The notes: generated by a model from the sequence alone, not told the origin. Counted from the first letter of the stretch, positions 45,952 to 55,645 are shown. The stretch is 64,000 nt of DNA from Sulfuricurvum kujiense DSM 16994 (GCF_000183725.1 NC_014754.1:1-64000), one strand, 5' to 3'. Made by a program: numbers and translations.

Positions 45952-47229
45952 ATGCGATTTACATTACTTACTATAGCGCTCATCAATATTCTAGTCACTA
46001 ATCTCTGTGCAATCACTCTCGAAGAAGCTATTAGATCGGCGTTGAAGACTCATCCAGAGGTAGAAATTGCCCGTTTAAATCATGATATATCGGGTAAAGA
46101 GGTACAAAGTGCGCGCTCTAATCTCTATCCGCATATCGAATTGAATGCGGAGTATTATCCTACTAAAACCTTTGTAATGCCCTCAAATGGTGTTTTTTCA
46201 ACACGGCATGACGACGCGGTTCATGCCGATATCAGTGCCACCTATACGGTGTATGATTTTGGACGTACGCAAGAGCGTCTTAAAGCATCTGCGTCAGCAT
46301 CTTTAGGAGCAAAGGAACAAAGCCGATATCATCAGGAAGTCGTGATTGAACAAGTAGTCCAAAACTACTACACAGCAGCCTATTTGAATCGTCTCACACA
46401 AACAGCGGAAGCCACCTCTCGTTATTACGAAAAACTGTATCAAAAAGCACTTCATATGCGTCAAAACGGTCTAAAAACTCAAGCAGATGAATCACGTTTT
46501 AAAGCGTCGTGGCTGGAGGCTCAAGATCTTTTACACTCAAAGCGTACTGAATATCGTAAAAGCCTTTATGCACTTGAACATTTGATCGGTGAGAGGGTTG
46601 AGTCGATTGATGGAAACGAACTCGATCGTGCAGTGGAAGAGAAGAGGATTCCATCGATCGAGTCGATGCAAGAAGAACTTCTCCAAAAAAGTCCAGAATT
46701 AAAAAGATTAGAAGCTGCTCTGGCTCAAGCGAGATCAAACTACAATGCGTCTAAAACACTAGGGTATGGAACTTTATCAGCAGTTGCGGGTTACGGTGTC
46801 GATCGCTCACTCTCATCATACGATAGCAGCTACGTAGGGCTAAAAGGGAATTTACCGCTGTTTGATGGGGGATATCTCGATGCTCAAATGCAAAAAAGTG
46901 CTTTGAGTGTTCAGATAGCGCAACAAGAGTATGAAAATACTAAAAAACAATTGTTTGAGGAGCTCTTTAATGCTGCAAGCGACCATGAGCAAGCAATCCA
47001 GAGTATAGAAGCGAAAAGGGGACTTATTGACGCTTTAGAGCAAACTCTCCATTTAATGGAGGGTCGATATACCCAAGGATTAGCAACATATGTTGACGTT
47101 TTGGAAGCTCAAAATGCTTTAGATAATGCGAAAAATGGCTTATCATGGGCTAAACTCACTAAAATCGTCCGTTTTGCACGGATAGAGAGACTATTAAACA
47201 AAGGATGCATCGATGAAATTTGCCGATAA
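45952..47229 (+). CDS. TolC-like outer-membrane efflux protein
   Basis: A 425-residue outer membrane efflux protein: signal peptide (about 1-18), two OEP repeats with long coiled-coil segments and the usual Thr-Leu-Glu-Glu-Ala start after cleavage. It forms the exit duct for the HlyD/ABC exporter encoded directly downstream (17-base overlap). AAGGAG lies 5 bases before the start. Confidence 0.88.
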   Translation: MRFTLLTIALINILVTNLCAITLEEAIRSALKTHPEVEIARLNHDISGKEVQSARSNLYPHIELNAEYYPTKTFVMPSNGVFSTRHDDAVHADISATYTVYDFGRTQERLKASASASLGAKEQSRYHQEVVIEQVVQNYYTAAYLNRLTQTAEATSRYYEKLYQKALHMRQNGLKTQADESRFKASWLEAQDLLHSKRTEYRKSLYALEHLIGERVESIDGNELDRAVEEKRIPSIESMQEELLQKSPELKRLEAALAQARSNYNASKTLGYGTLSAVAGYGVDRSLSSYDSSYVGLKGNLPLFDGGYLDAQMQKSALSVQIAQQEYENTKKQLFEELFNAASDHEQAIQSIEAKRGLIDALEQTLHLMEGRYTQGLATYVDVLEAQNALDNAKNGLSWAKLTKIVRFARIERLLNKGCIDEICR

Positions 47230-48157
47230 AAAAATCATAATAGGGTTGATCGTTCTCATACTCGGCGCCATCGTGTTGAAAAAAATGTTTTGGGTTTCTG
47301 AGGCACCAATACCTGCGGTAGAGAAAAACACTATTGAAACGAATAGTACAGTATTCGGGACTGGAACGCTTGAAGCCGAAGAGATTGTCATTCTTGCCCC
47401 AAAAACGACGGCAAAAATTCAAAATCTCTATGCGGATGAGGGGGACATGGTACATGCAGGTCAAGTTTTGGCGGTAATGGAGCCATCAGAGTTGACCGCT
47501 GCGCTTCATGAGGGGGAAGCCTCCATCGCGAAAAGTCGCTCTCAACTCTCTGCTGCAAAAGCCGCACTAAAAGATTTGAAAGCCAAAGCGCACCTTGCCG
47601 ATCAGACATTAGAGCGATACAGAGAACTACTCAAAGGGGGCTTTGTAACGCAAGCCGAATATGATAGTGCTTATGCCTCGGCGCAAAGTGCTTCGGCTCA
47701 ACTGGAAAGTGGACACGAAAATATAAAATTGCTCACACTGGATGTAGAAAAATCAGGGGCAGCAGCGGCAGCTCAACGGCTGAAAATCGATGATTTGTCG
47801 CTTCGCTCACCTTTCGATGCGAAAGTCATCTCCAAAAATGGGGAAGTAGGAAGCACCATCAGCGCCGGTTCCGCCGTATTTCGTTTGGTGAATCCTAAAA
47901 CCTACTGGGTTAAACTTTATATCGATGAACGTCAAAGCAGAAAAGTAAAAGTTGCCCAAAGTGCAACCATAACACTACGCTCCTATCCTGATCAAACATT
48001 TGAAGCACATGTGGCTCGAATCGGAAGTGAAAGCGACCGTGTTACCGAAGAGCGGATTGTGTATCTCGCATTCAAACAACTTCCAGCAGAGCTTTATTTA
48101 GGTGAACAGGCTGAAGCGTATATTCACATCAGCGATTCTCTCGGAGAGAAGCGATGA
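47213..48157 (+). CDS. HlyD-type membrane-fusion protein
   Basis: A 314-residue periplasmic adaptor: N-terminal membrane helix (about 8-24), lipoyl halves (Gly-Asp-Met-Val-His-Ala-Gly-Gln at about 81-88 and the second near 205), a helical hairpin between them and a beta-barrel region. It links the inner-membrane permease to the TolC-like protein. The start lies inside the end of the TolC gene and the stop overlaps the permease by ATGA. Confidence 0.87.
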   Translation: MKFADKKIIIGLIVLILGAIVLKKMFWVSEAPIPAVEKNTIETNSTVFGTGTLEAEEIVILAPKTTAKIQNLYADEGDMVHAGQVLAVMEPSELTAALHEGEASIAKSRSQLSAAKAALKDLKAKAHLADQTLERYRELLKGGFVTQAEYDSAYASAQSASAQLESGHENIKLLTLDVEKSGAAAAAQRLKIDDLSLRSPFDAKVISKNGEVGSTISAGSAVFRLVNPKTYWVKLYIDERQSRKVKVAQSATITLRSYPDQTFEAHVARIGSESDRVTEERIVYLAFKQLPAELYLGEQAEAYIHISDSLGEKR

Positions 48158-49290
48158 TCAACCTCGCACAGAGGGATATCGCCCATTCGTTGGGGAAATT
48201 CATTACGACCGCATTCGGAGTGGGGATGCTGATTGGGGTAGTATTGATCATGATTGGTGTTTATCGTGGGATGGCTCATGATGCGATGATCGTACCAAAC
48301 GACATTGCCCCAGATGTATGGGTGGTGCAGAAAGACACATTGGGTCCTTTTGCTGAAAACTCACGGTTGCATGAAGATCTCAAATATTCGCTCAAAGCGC
48401 TCGCTGGGGTAAAAGAGGTTCATCCTTTAACGTTTCAAAGCATTCAAATCATCGGAAAAGAGAAGCCGATCCGCCTTTACGCGCTAGGATATGATGTCTT
48501 AAGTGGATTTACACCCTTTCACCTCTCAAAAGGGAGGAAAATACGGATACCGACACAAGAGATTATCGTCGATTCAAAATCGGGATTTGAACTCGGAGAT
48601 CAGATTTCTCTGGGACGAGATGAATACACCGTGGTTGGCCTCACACACAAAGCGGTTTCTTCAGGAGGGGATCCGATGCTTTATATGGGTCTCAGAGAGG
48701 CTCAAGAGTTACAATTTCTTTTTAGCAACGACCAAATCCGAAACGATCGAAACCGAGGGGTTCAGAGCACTTCCCCCCAAACGGTTAATACCTTTGCACT
48801 GAAACTTCACACAGGGGTAGAGATTCAGCAGGTTATTCAAGAGATCAAACGATGGAAACATCAACAGGCTTTTACCCAAGAAGAGCAAGCCGAAATTTTG
48901 ACAAAAAATTTGATCGAACGTTCCGCAAAGCAAATCGGAATGTTTACGGTGATTTTGCTCATTGTTTCATCGGTCATTATTTCGTTGATTATCTATACGA
49001 TGACAATCAATAAGATCAAAGAGATTGCGATTTTGAAACTTATCGGTGCTTCCAACTTCACCATTACGAAGATGATAGGGCAGCAGTCGGTACTGTTAGG
49101 ATTAATCGCCTTTATTGCAGGAAATATTTTTGCCCATGCCAGTGCCGATATTTTCCCCAAAACAATTATTCTCGTAGCGCAAGATGCAATGAAACTGTTT
49201 GTTGTGGTTATGATTGTCAGTATTTTGGCATCTATTTCAGGTATTCGAACTGCTTTGCGGGTTGATCCTTCCAGCGCGATAGGGGGCTAA
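48154..49290 (+). CDS. MacB/FtsX-type ABC permease
   Basis: A 378-residue permease with one N-terminal helix (about 15-35), a large periplasmic domain and three C-terminal helices (about 265-375), the FtsX/MacB arrangement. No ATPase domain is fused; that is the next gene. Such systems export peptides, toxins or lipids. The substrate cannot be told from the sequence. Confidence 0.87.
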   Translation: MINLAQRDIAHSLGKFITTAFGVGMLIGVVLIMIGVYRGMAHDAMIVPNDIAPDVWVVQKDTLGPFAENSRLHEDLKYSLKALAGVKEVHPLTFQSIQIIGKEKPIRLYALGYDVLSGFTPFHLSKGRKIRIPTQEIIVDSKSGFELGDQISLGRDEYTVVGLTHKAVSSGGDPMLYMGLREAQELQFLFSNDQIRNDRNRGVQSTSPQTVNTFALKLHTGVEIQQVIQEIKRWKHQQAFTQEEQAEILTKNLIERSAKQIGMFTVILLIVSSVIISLIIYTMTINKIKEIAILKLIGASNFTITKMIGQQSVLLGLIAFIAGNIFAHASADIFPKTIILVAQDAMKLFVVVMIVSILASISGIRTALRVDPSSAIGG

Positions 49291-49986
49291 ATGAAGCACA
49301 GTGTCATTAAATGTGAAGGTATCGAAAAAACCTACGGGAGCGGAGACAGTGCTGTTTTAGCTATCAAAAAAGCTGATTTTGAAATCTACTCAGGAGAAAC
49401 GGTAGCTTTGCTAGGACCCAGCGGATCAGGGAAAACGACGCTTATTACGATGATCGGTTGTATCACCGAACCCAGCGGGGGTAAGTTGACGCTAAGCGGT
49501 GAATGTGTTTACGATAGCGGGTGGACGATACCCGATACGAGAAAAATTCGACGCGAAAAGATAGGGTTTATTTTTCAATCACACAACCTGATTCCCTTTT
49601 TAAATGTCCGCGAAAACATCACTTTGGTTCCACAAATGAACGGTGTAGGAGTGAATGAAGCTAACACAAAAGCAGTTGAACTTCTCGAATATCTGGGGGT
49701 AGGGGATAAGCTCGAAAAAATGCCCTCAGAACTTTCAGGAGGGCAGAGTCAGAGGGTAGCAATTGCACGATCTTTAGCAAACAATCCTCAAATAATCCTC
49801 GCGGATGAACCTACCGCCGCACTTGATTCACAGCGAGCTTTGTCGGTGATGGAGTTGCTTCGTTCACTGGCGCATGAACATGATGTCGCGATTATCGTCG
49901 TTACCCATGATGAACGGATGCTCCCTCTTTTTGACCGAATTTTGCGGGTGGAAGATGGAGTGGTTTTGGAAATGGCAAATTCATAG
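49291..49986 (+). CDS. ABC transporter ATP-binding protein (MacB/LolD type)
   Basis: A 231-residue ATPase with Walker A Gly-Pro-Ser-Gly-Ser-Gly-Lys-Thr-Thr (42-50), Q-loop Phe-Gln-Ser, signature Leu-Ser-Gly-Gly-Gln (148-152) and Walker B followed by Ala-Asp-Glu-Pro-Thr (171-175). It follows the permease without spacing and completes the four-gene export operon. Confidence 0.92.
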   Translation: MKHSVIKCEGIEKTYGSGDSAVLAIKKADFEIYSGETVALLGPSGSGKTTLITMIGCITEPSGGKLTLSGECVYDSGWTIPDTRKIRREKIGFIFQSHNLIPFLNVRENITLVPQMNGVGVNEANTKAVELLEYLGVGDKLEKMPSELSGGQSQRVAIARSLANNPQIILADEPTAALDSQRALSVMELLRSLAHEHDVAIIVVTHDERMLPLFDRILRVEDGVVLEMANS

Positions 49987-50006
49987 AGAGAGTGAAATTG
50001 ACAATT

Positions 50007-50693
50007 TTATGAGATCGATTCAAATCGTTTATTCACAACATCCCAGTTAATATTTTTCATAAATGTCTCAACATACTCTTTGGCATTCGCACCAAAATCC
50101 ATTTGATAAGAGTGTTCGTACATGTCCAAAGCCAGTAGAATCTCAGAATCCCATAACCCGTGCATATGATCCCACGACCATACATTTTCGACACTTTTAA
50201 GGCGATGATTGTAAACGAGAAGTATCCATCCAGATCCTCCGCCCAAAGAGAGAGCAGCTTTTTTAAACTCGTTTTCCCAGTTTTGTGTTGTTGTAAATAC
50301 CGCAGAAATTTTATTAGCCAGAGCAGGTGACATTTGCCCTGATGCTCCAAGATTGTCAAAATGATATTCATGTAAAATCATCGAATTGACAGCTACCATC
50401 TGCTCGCGCTTGAGTGAACCGAGTTCAAAAGGTGCACTGGAAGAGGGGAGTGAAGCGATCTTTTCTTCAATCATTTTGGCTCTTTTGACAGCTCCTCCAT
50501 AATTGTTTTGATGATGCGAGAGGATGATTTTCTCTGAAAACCCATTTAGTTTTTTAGGATTAAAGGCGAGGGGTCTGGGAGTATAAATCTCTGATTGAAG
50601 TTGACGTTGCAGTACTTGTGGTGTAGTGTCGGCTCCCATAATCGACGTTGCGGTTACCAGTGTACTCAATGCGATAAAATCCCGACGTTCCAT
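50007..50693 (-). CDS. Exported iron/manganese superoxide dismutase
   Basis: A 228-residue SOD of the Fe/Mn family with ligands His in Leu-Ser-His60-His (first), His108 in Leu-His-Glu-Tyr-His, and Asp and His in Leu-Asp-Met-Tyr-Glu-His (about 190-194). It carries an N-terminal extension of about 40 residues with Glu-Arg-Arg-Asp-Phe-Ile, a likely Tat signal, so the enzyme probably acts in the periplasm, unlike the usual cytoplasmic SodB. It is encoded between the efflux operon and nnrS. Confidence 0.83.
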   Translation of the reverse strand: MERRDFIALSTLVTATSIMGADTTPQVLQRQLQSEIYTPRPLAFNPKKLNGFSEKIILSHHQNNYGGAVKRAKMIEEKIASLPSSSAPFELGSLKREQMVAVNSMILHEYHFDNLGASGQMSPALANKISAVFTTTQNWENEFKKAALSLGGGSGWILLVYNHRLKSVENVWSWDHMHGLWDSEILLALDMYEHSYQMDFGANAKEYVETFMKNINWDVVNKRFESIS

Positions 50694-50748
50694 TTAAAAT
50701 CCTTACGTATGATATGAACCTATTTGTATCCAAATAAAGCATAATTCA

Positions 50749-50775
50749 TAATTAAGACTATTTTGTCTTTAATTA
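50749..50775. terminator. Inverted repeat between sod and nnrS
   Basis: AATTAAGAC and GTCTTTAATT form a nearly perfect stem around TATTTT. It lies 15 bases after the nnrS stop, so it could end that transcript, but it also lies in the sod promoter region and could be an operator. Confidence 0.35.
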
Positions 50776-50789
50776 TTTTTCTTGTTTAA

Positions 50790-51998
50790 TCATCTTGTCT
50801 TTTTTCCAAAAATAAGTGTCTCTCCATATCGGATACTCCACGCTATAAAAAGGAGTATCCATCCTGTAGATGCGATATCAAAAAGCCATCCATGTGATGC
50901 TCCGAGTGCCGTATCGATAGAGAGGACTAAACGCGCGAGGACGATGATTTGTGTCCACCAAAAAAGGGCGATCGTGAGTTTGTCCGCATATGGCGGCTGT
51001 CCTGAATGACCTAATGTAACACGTGTTCCAAACCCGATCAGTACAGTGGTTAAAAAACCGAGTACGAGCAGATGTGCCCCTGCAAAGAGAAAATCAAGAG
51101 AGGTTAGTGCTTCAATAATTTGAAGTATCCCACCGATCAAGAGTCCTGCTGGAAGCCAAAAGAGAGCGAGATGTAAAATCCATACAATCGCGGGGGAATG
51201 AAACGGGTGGAGGTTCCAGCGTAAAAACTCACGTAAGAGATAAAGGGCAAGGAGGATGCTGATAACCGCTTCGCCAATTGCAAAAGCACTCATTGCCAAT
51301 AATGTTTTAATAATCAAAAATCCAAAAACAGTTTCAACAAAATAGTTGGATTTAGCTTCTTGTGAATGACTGAAAAAAGGGATCATCCGTTGCGCGACAG
51401 AAAAAGTGAGAAAGACAAAAAAGAAGTTTACGATGATCGGAACGATGATCTCAAACCATCCTTGAAAATCCCAAATCAAACTGATACCGTAAGCGATAAT
51501 CCAGAGGAGGTGCGATGCGAGTGCAATACCATGTGCGATCAATATCCAATAGGGGTCTTGTTTTAGAGGAGATTGTCCGATTTTATAGACCCAGTGAAGG
51601 GTAAAAATCGCCATCACATGGGCAAATAAGCCTGCACACATCGCCACTAAAACCATCCATGGTGACACAAGCGAACCGATAAAAAAGAGAATAGATGCAA
51701 TTTGATAGAGCCATACGATTCGGATGTAAACTTCTTTGGGAATGGTCATAGCGGTACAAAAACGGGGAAAAGTCGTAAATAAAAACCCGTGAAAGAACTG
51801 AGCAAAGACGATAAATGCGAGAGAGTAAAGGTGAAACTCGCGCTCAGAGACGGCTAGGGGTATGACACCTTTATGGGAGAGGGTGAAAAGAACCATTGAT
51901 GCGATAGCCCACAAAACACCAAAAACGAAAAAAGGCTGATGGGGCTGGGATAAGAAATAGTTTTGTTTTTTTTGGGCAGTAGTTGAAAAGGTGCTCAT
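50790..51998 (-). CDS. nnrS: NnrS family haem/copper membrane protein
   Basis: A 402-residue protein with about 12 membrane helices. The opening Ser-Gln-Pro-His-Gln-Pro-Phe-Phe, His in Phe-Phe-His-Gly-Phe-Leu and His-Leu-Leu-Val-Leu-Gly-Phe near the end are family features. NnrS proteins relieve nitrosative stress in denitrifying bacteria. The divergent spacer to the porin holds two TTGAC-N4-GTCAA sites, the nearer one correctly placed for this gene, with a -10 box TATACT at 52030-52025. Confidence 0.88.
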   Translation of the reverse strand: MSTFSTTAQKKQNYFLSQPHQPFFVFGVLWAIASMVLFTLSHKGVIPLAVSEREFHLYSLAFIVFAQFFHGFLFTTFPRFCTAMTIPKEVYIRIVWLYQIASILFFIGSLVSPWMVLVAMCAGLFAHVMAIFTLHWVYKIGQSPLKQDPYWILIAHGIALASHLLWIIAYGISLIWDFQGWFEIIVPIIVNFFFVFLTFSVAQRMIPFFSHSQEAKSNYFVETVFGFLIIKTLLAMSAFAIGEAVISILLALYLLREFLRWNLHPFHSPAIVWILHLALFWLPAGLLIGGILQIIEALTSLDFLFAGAHLLVLGFLTTVLIGFGTRVTLGHSGQPPYADKLTIALFWWTQIIVLARLVLSIDTALGASHGWLFDIASTGWILLFIAWSIRYGETLIFGKKTR

Positions 51999-52024
51999 AA
52001 GGGAATCCTCTGAAAATATTCGGG

Positions 52025-52066
52025 AGTATAACGAGATACTAAAGGGAAGATATTGACGAAGGTCAA
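52025..52066 (-). promoter_or_regulatory. nnrS promoter with Crp/Fnr-type site
   Basis: TTGACGAAGGTCAA at 52053-52066 is a palindrome of the Crp/Fnr type. On the reverse strand a -10 box TATACT (52030-52025) starts 36 bases from the beginning of the site, the class II spacing (site centred near -41.5). Confidence 0.68.
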
Positions 52067-52075
52067 GAATATAAT

Positions 52076-52117
52076 TTGACCTGAGTCAATTTTTTGACCT
52101 TCTGAAAGTGATACAGT
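52076..52117 (+). promoter_or_regulatory. Porin promoter with Crp/Fnr-type site
   Basis: TTGACCTGAGTCAA at 52076-52089 is followed, 36 bases from its start, by TACAGT (52112-52117) as a possible -10 box. It forms a divergent pair with the nnrS site, 23 bases away. Confidence 0.6.
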
Positions 52118-52146
52118 TCTCTTATATTCAATATAAGGATGTGAGA

Positions 52147-53391
52147 ATGAAACGTTTAGTATTATCTGCTATTTTAGCCCCTGTATTATTTGGTGTTGCA
52201 CCTTTGAGTGCTGATGATGGTTTTAGCCTCTTTAGTAATACCAAATACAACGGAGAAGTACGTGCTCGTTATGAAAATGTTGATGATGAGAATAATGCAG
52301 TGCAACAAGCCAATGCTTACACGGTTAGAGCGATGCTTGGTCTTGAGACGACGCTGTTCGGAGTGAATGGATTGAGTATGAAAGTGGATGGAACCACCGT
52401 ACAAACCCTCGGAGGTACCAAATATAATGACCTCTCCCCGACCAAGTTTACCAATTACGATGTTGTTGCTGATCCGGAACAAACCCGCTTTACACAAGGG
52501 TACATTCAGTATAAAATGGGGACGACAACACTCAAAGCAGGTCGTCAAATCACCAATCTCGATAATCAACGCTTTATCGGCTCGGTAGATTGGAGACAAA
52601 TGCCTCAGAGTTTGGATGCCCTCTCGGTTACGAATACTTCCATTGCAGGATTGAATCTCTATGGAGCCTATGTCTACAGTTATGCAACGGTATTTAATGA
52701 ACCGACACAAGAGAGCGAATCGGTTTTACTGAATGCAACCTATAAAGTCAATGATATGCTCAAAGTCACTGCTTATGATTATATGCTCTCTTTGGAAAAA
52801 GCTCAATTCGCAGCCGATACCTATGGAGTGGCTCTCAGTGGTGATGTATCCGCAGTTGGAGCTAAAATCGCTTATCGTGCAGAGTATGCCAAACAAACCG
52901 ATTCGACCTTTGATACGACGATCACGAATATCGAAGGAAAAAACGATGCCGCTTACTACAATCTCGAAGCCACGGCAAGTATGATGGGCCTTTCACTGGG
53001 TGCCGGATATGAGTTTTTGAGCGGCACAACAGGTAGCGATGGAAAAACCAAATTTCAAACACCATTGGCAACGCTTCACAAATTCAACGGAACAGCCGAT
53101 AAATTTCTCGCTACTCCGACAGGGGGGCTCGTCGATACCTCTGTGAGTCTCGGTTATGGTGCAGCGGGATTGGGTAATGCTCTTGTGAGCTACCATGATT
53201 ATGAAACCGACGTAGCTATGAGCGGAAAAAGTGATTTGGGAAGCGAATGGGATCTTCAATACGCTAACGCTATTCCAGGCGTAAAAGGGCTAAACGGTCT
53301 CATCAAAGCCGCCTATTATGATGGCGGGGATGTGGCAACGTACACAAAAGACGTTACTAAGCTTTGGTTACAGCTCGGATATAAATTTTAA
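52147..53391 (+). CDS. Outer-membrane porin, 414 residues
   Basis: A signal peptide (cleaved near Leu-Ser-Ala-Asp, about residue 23), beta-strand pattern and a C-terminal Lys-Phe strand mark it as an outer-membrane porin of the type common in Campylobacterota. The start at 52147 gives a good signal peptide with AAGGATGTGAG upstream; the longer frame from 52108 does not. It is controlled by a TTGAC-N4-GTCAA site, so it is probably an anaerobic porin, for example for nitrate or organic anions. Confidence 0.8.
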   Translation: MKRLVLSAILAPVLFGVAPLSADDGFSLFSNTKYNGEVRARYENVDDENNAVQQANAYTVRAMLGLETTLFGVNGLSMKVDGTTVQTLGGTKYNDLSPTKFTNYDVVADPEQTRFTQGYIQYKMGTTTLKAGRQITNLDNQRFIGSVDWRQMPQSLDALSVTNTSIAGLNLYGAYVYSYATVFNEPTQESESVLLNATYKVNDMLKVTAYDYMLSLEKAQFAADTYGVALSGDVSAVGAKIAYRAEYAKQTDSTFDTTITNIEGKNDAAYYNLEATASMMGLSLGAGYEFLSGTTGSDGKTKFQTPLATLHKFNGTADKFLATPTGGLVDTSVSLGYGAAGLGNALVSYHDYETDVAMSGKSDLGSEWDLQYANAIPGVKGLNGLIKAAYYDGGDVATYTKDVTKLWLQLGYKF

Positions 53392-53402
53392 ATCTCTTTT
53401 AT

Positions 53403-53420
53403 AAAGGCCTTTTGGCCTTT
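53403..53420 (+). terminator. Terminator of the porin gene
   Basis: AAAGGCC-TTTT-GGCCTTT is a perfect seven-base-pair hairpin starting 11 bases after the stop and followed by ATTT. Confidence 0.7.
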
Positions 53421-53445
53421 ATTTCCTCTCCTCTTTTTCCCTTAA

Positions 53446-53487
53446 TTGACCCAAGTCAAAGACAATCATTTCATAATCAAATACAAT
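53446..53487 (+). promoter_or_regulatory. nrdD promoter with Crp/Fnr-type site
   Basis: TTGACCCAAGTCAA (53446-53459) precedes a -10 box TACAAT (53482-53487) that starts 36 bases from the start of the site. This fits activation under anoxic conditions. Confidence 0.7.
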
Positions 53488-53530
53488 AACCTCTATAAAA
53501 TTACGGATCAATTTTTGAGGAGATTCAGCA

Positions 53531-55645
53531 ATGGCGAGTATTCAGCGTGTGATCAAACGAGACGGTTCTTCAGAGCTGTATCACCCTTTTAAAATTGAAG
53601 ATGCGATTCGAAAAGCGTACGAGAGTGTGCAAGTCAGTGTGAATGAAGATGTTATTACGGAAATACTGTTTCAGGTAATGTATCACTCTGTTTTCGAAGT
53701 GGAAAAGATCCAAGATTTGATCGAAGAAGAGCTGTATAAATCGGGTGCATTTAGTGTGATGAAATCGTTTATCACCTATCGTTTTTTACATAAAATGCAA
53801 CGGGAACATATCCTAGGTTTTGGAGAAGATACCACCTACGTCAACTCGACTCAAAGTGTTGAAGAGTATATTCACAAATCCGATTGGCGTGTCAATGCCA
53901 ATGCCAACACGGGCTATTCCAATGCGGGACTCGTCAATAATTTAGCGGGTAAGGTGATTGCAAATTTTTGGCTCGATAAAGTGTATGCTCCTCATGAGGG
54001 TGCAGCACATCGAAACGGCGATATTCATATCCATGATCTCGATTGTTTGACTGGATATTGTGCCGGATGGAGTTTGCGGGCGCTATTGAATGAAGGGTTC
54101 AACGGGGTACGGGGACGTGTCGAGAGTGCTCCGCCGCGTCATCTGCGAGAAGCACTGGGGCAAATGGCTAATTTTTTAGGGATTTTGCAGTCCGAATGGG
54201 CAGGGGCGCAGGCGTTTAGCTCATTTGATACCTATCTGGCTCCGTATGTTTTTATCGATGCGTTGCCGTATTCGGAAGTTAAAAAATCAATACGGGGGTT
54301 TGTTTATAATCTCAACGTCCCAGCACGCTGGGGGCAATCACCTTTTACCAATGTAACGATAGACTGGGTCGTGCCCGAAGATTTACGTGAGCAATTTCCA
54401 ACCTACCGCGATCATCATCTGTTTGAAGAGATAAGCGAAACTGCCCATCATCAGAGAAAACTACATGAGCGTGGTAAGCGGCTCCTCAAAGAGCTGACCT
54501 ATGGCGATTTTCAAGCCGAAATGAACATTATCAACCGTGCCTTTTATGAGGTGATGACCGAGGGGGATGAGGGGGGACAGCCGTTTACCTTTCCGATCCC
54601 TACGGTTAACATCACGGAGGATTTCGATTGGTATGGAGAAAACACCGATATTTTGTTCGAAAATACGGCGAAAATCGGTTCCAGCTATTTCCAGAATTTT
54701 ATCGGGAGTCAGTATATCCGTAATGAAGTCGGTGATTTGATAGAAAACCCCCATGCCTATAAACCCGGAGCGGTGCGGAGTATGTGCTGTCGGCTGCAGC
54801 TCGATCTGCGCGAACTGCTCAAACGGGGGAATGGACTTTTCGGCAGTGCGGAGATGACGGGGAGTATCGGAGTGGTGACGATCAATATGGCACGTTTGGG
54901 ATACCTCTATAAAAATGATTATGAGGGGTTGATTCGAGCGTTAGATACTTTGGTAGAGATCGCCTATTCGACATTGGAGAAAAAGCGGATGTTTGTTCAG
55001 GATATGTTTGAGCGCGGGCTTTATCCTTATACCGCCCGCTATCTCAAAGATTTTCGGAACCACTTTTCGACGATCGGTGTCAACGGGATGAATGAAATGA
55101 TCCGTAATTTCAGCGGAGACAGCGACGATATTTCGACGATGGCAGGGATCGATATGGCCCAAAATATTCTCGATTATCTACGTGAGAGAATGCGCTTTTT
55201 CCAAGAAGAAAGCGGAAATCTCTACAACCTCGAAGCAACCCCGGCGGAGGGGACAACCTACCGATTCGCCAAAGAGGACAAAAAACGCTACCCCGATATT
55301 ATCCAAGCAGGTGAGGGGGAAAATATCTACTATACAAATAGTTCTCAGCTTCCGGTCGCTTTTACAGATGATCCCTTTGAAGCACTAACGCTCCAAGACG
55401 AACTCCAGTGCCGTTATACTGGGGGAACTGTTTTGCATCTGTATATGAGTGAGCGGCTTAGTTCCGGTGAAGCGTGCCGACGTATGGTAAAGAATGTCAT
55501 TACCAACTTTCGTCTACCCTACATCACAGTAACACCTACTTTTTCGGTTTGCCCCGTGCATGGATACCTGAGCGGCGAACATGAGTTTTGTCCAAAATGT
55601 GATGAGCAGATACTGAGTCAAACCCAACAAAAGGAAAACAAATGA
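53531..55645 (+). CDS. nrdD: Anaerobic ribonucleotide reductase, large part without glycyl-radical loop
   Basis: A 704-residue class III reductase: ATP-cone (about 3-90, Ile-Lys-Arg-Asp-Gly-Ser), then the ten-stranded barrel with Gly-Arg-Val-Glu-Ser-Ala-Pro-Pro-Arg-His and Thr-Phe-Pro-Ile-Pro-Thr-Val-Asn-Ile. The end has the zinc-finger cysteines in Cys-Pro-Val-His-Gly-Tyr and Cys-Pro-Lys-Cys. The C-terminal glycyl-radical segment that normally follows is missing; it is encoded by the next, overlapping gene. Reaction: ribonucleoside triphosphates to deoxy forms without oxygen. Confidence 0.9.
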   Translation: MASIQRVIKRDGSSELYHPFKIEDAIRKAYESVQVSVNEDVITEILFQVMYHSVFEVEKIQDLIEEELYKSGAFSVMKSFITYRFLHKMQREHILGFGEDTTYVNSTQSVEEYIHKSDWRVNANANTGYSNAGLVNNLAGKVIANFWLDKVYAPHEGAAHRNGDIHIHDLDCLTGYCAGWSLRALLNEGFNGVRGRVESAPPRHLREALGQMANFLGILQSEWAGAQAFSSFDTYLAPYVFIDALPYSEVKKSIRGFVYNLNVPARWGQSPFTNVTIDWVVPEDLREQFPTYRDHHLFEEISETAHHQRKLHERGKRLLKELTYGDFQAEMNIINRAFYEVMTEGDEGGQPFTFPIPTVNITEDFDWYGENTDILFENTAKIGSSYFQNFIGSQYIRNEVGDLIENPHAYKPGAVRSMCCRLQLDLRELLKRGNGLFGSAEMTGSIGVVTINMARLGYLYKNDYEGLIRALDTLVEIAYSTLEKKRMFVQDMFERGLYPYTARYLKDFRNHFSTIGVNGMNEMIRNFSGDSDDISTMAGIDMAQNILDYLRERMRFFQEESGNLYNLEATPAEGTTYRFAKEDKKRYPDIIQAGEGENIYYTNSSQLPVAFTDDPFEALTLQDELQCRYTGGTVLHLYMSERLSSGEACRRMVKNVITNFRLPYITVTPTFSVCPVHGYLSGEHEFCPKCDEQILSQTQQKENK

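Noticed and set aside
52186-52710. Reverse 174-codon frame inside the porin gene
   Set aside because: Shadow of the porin, which has a signal peptide, promoter and terminator. The reverse frame has none.
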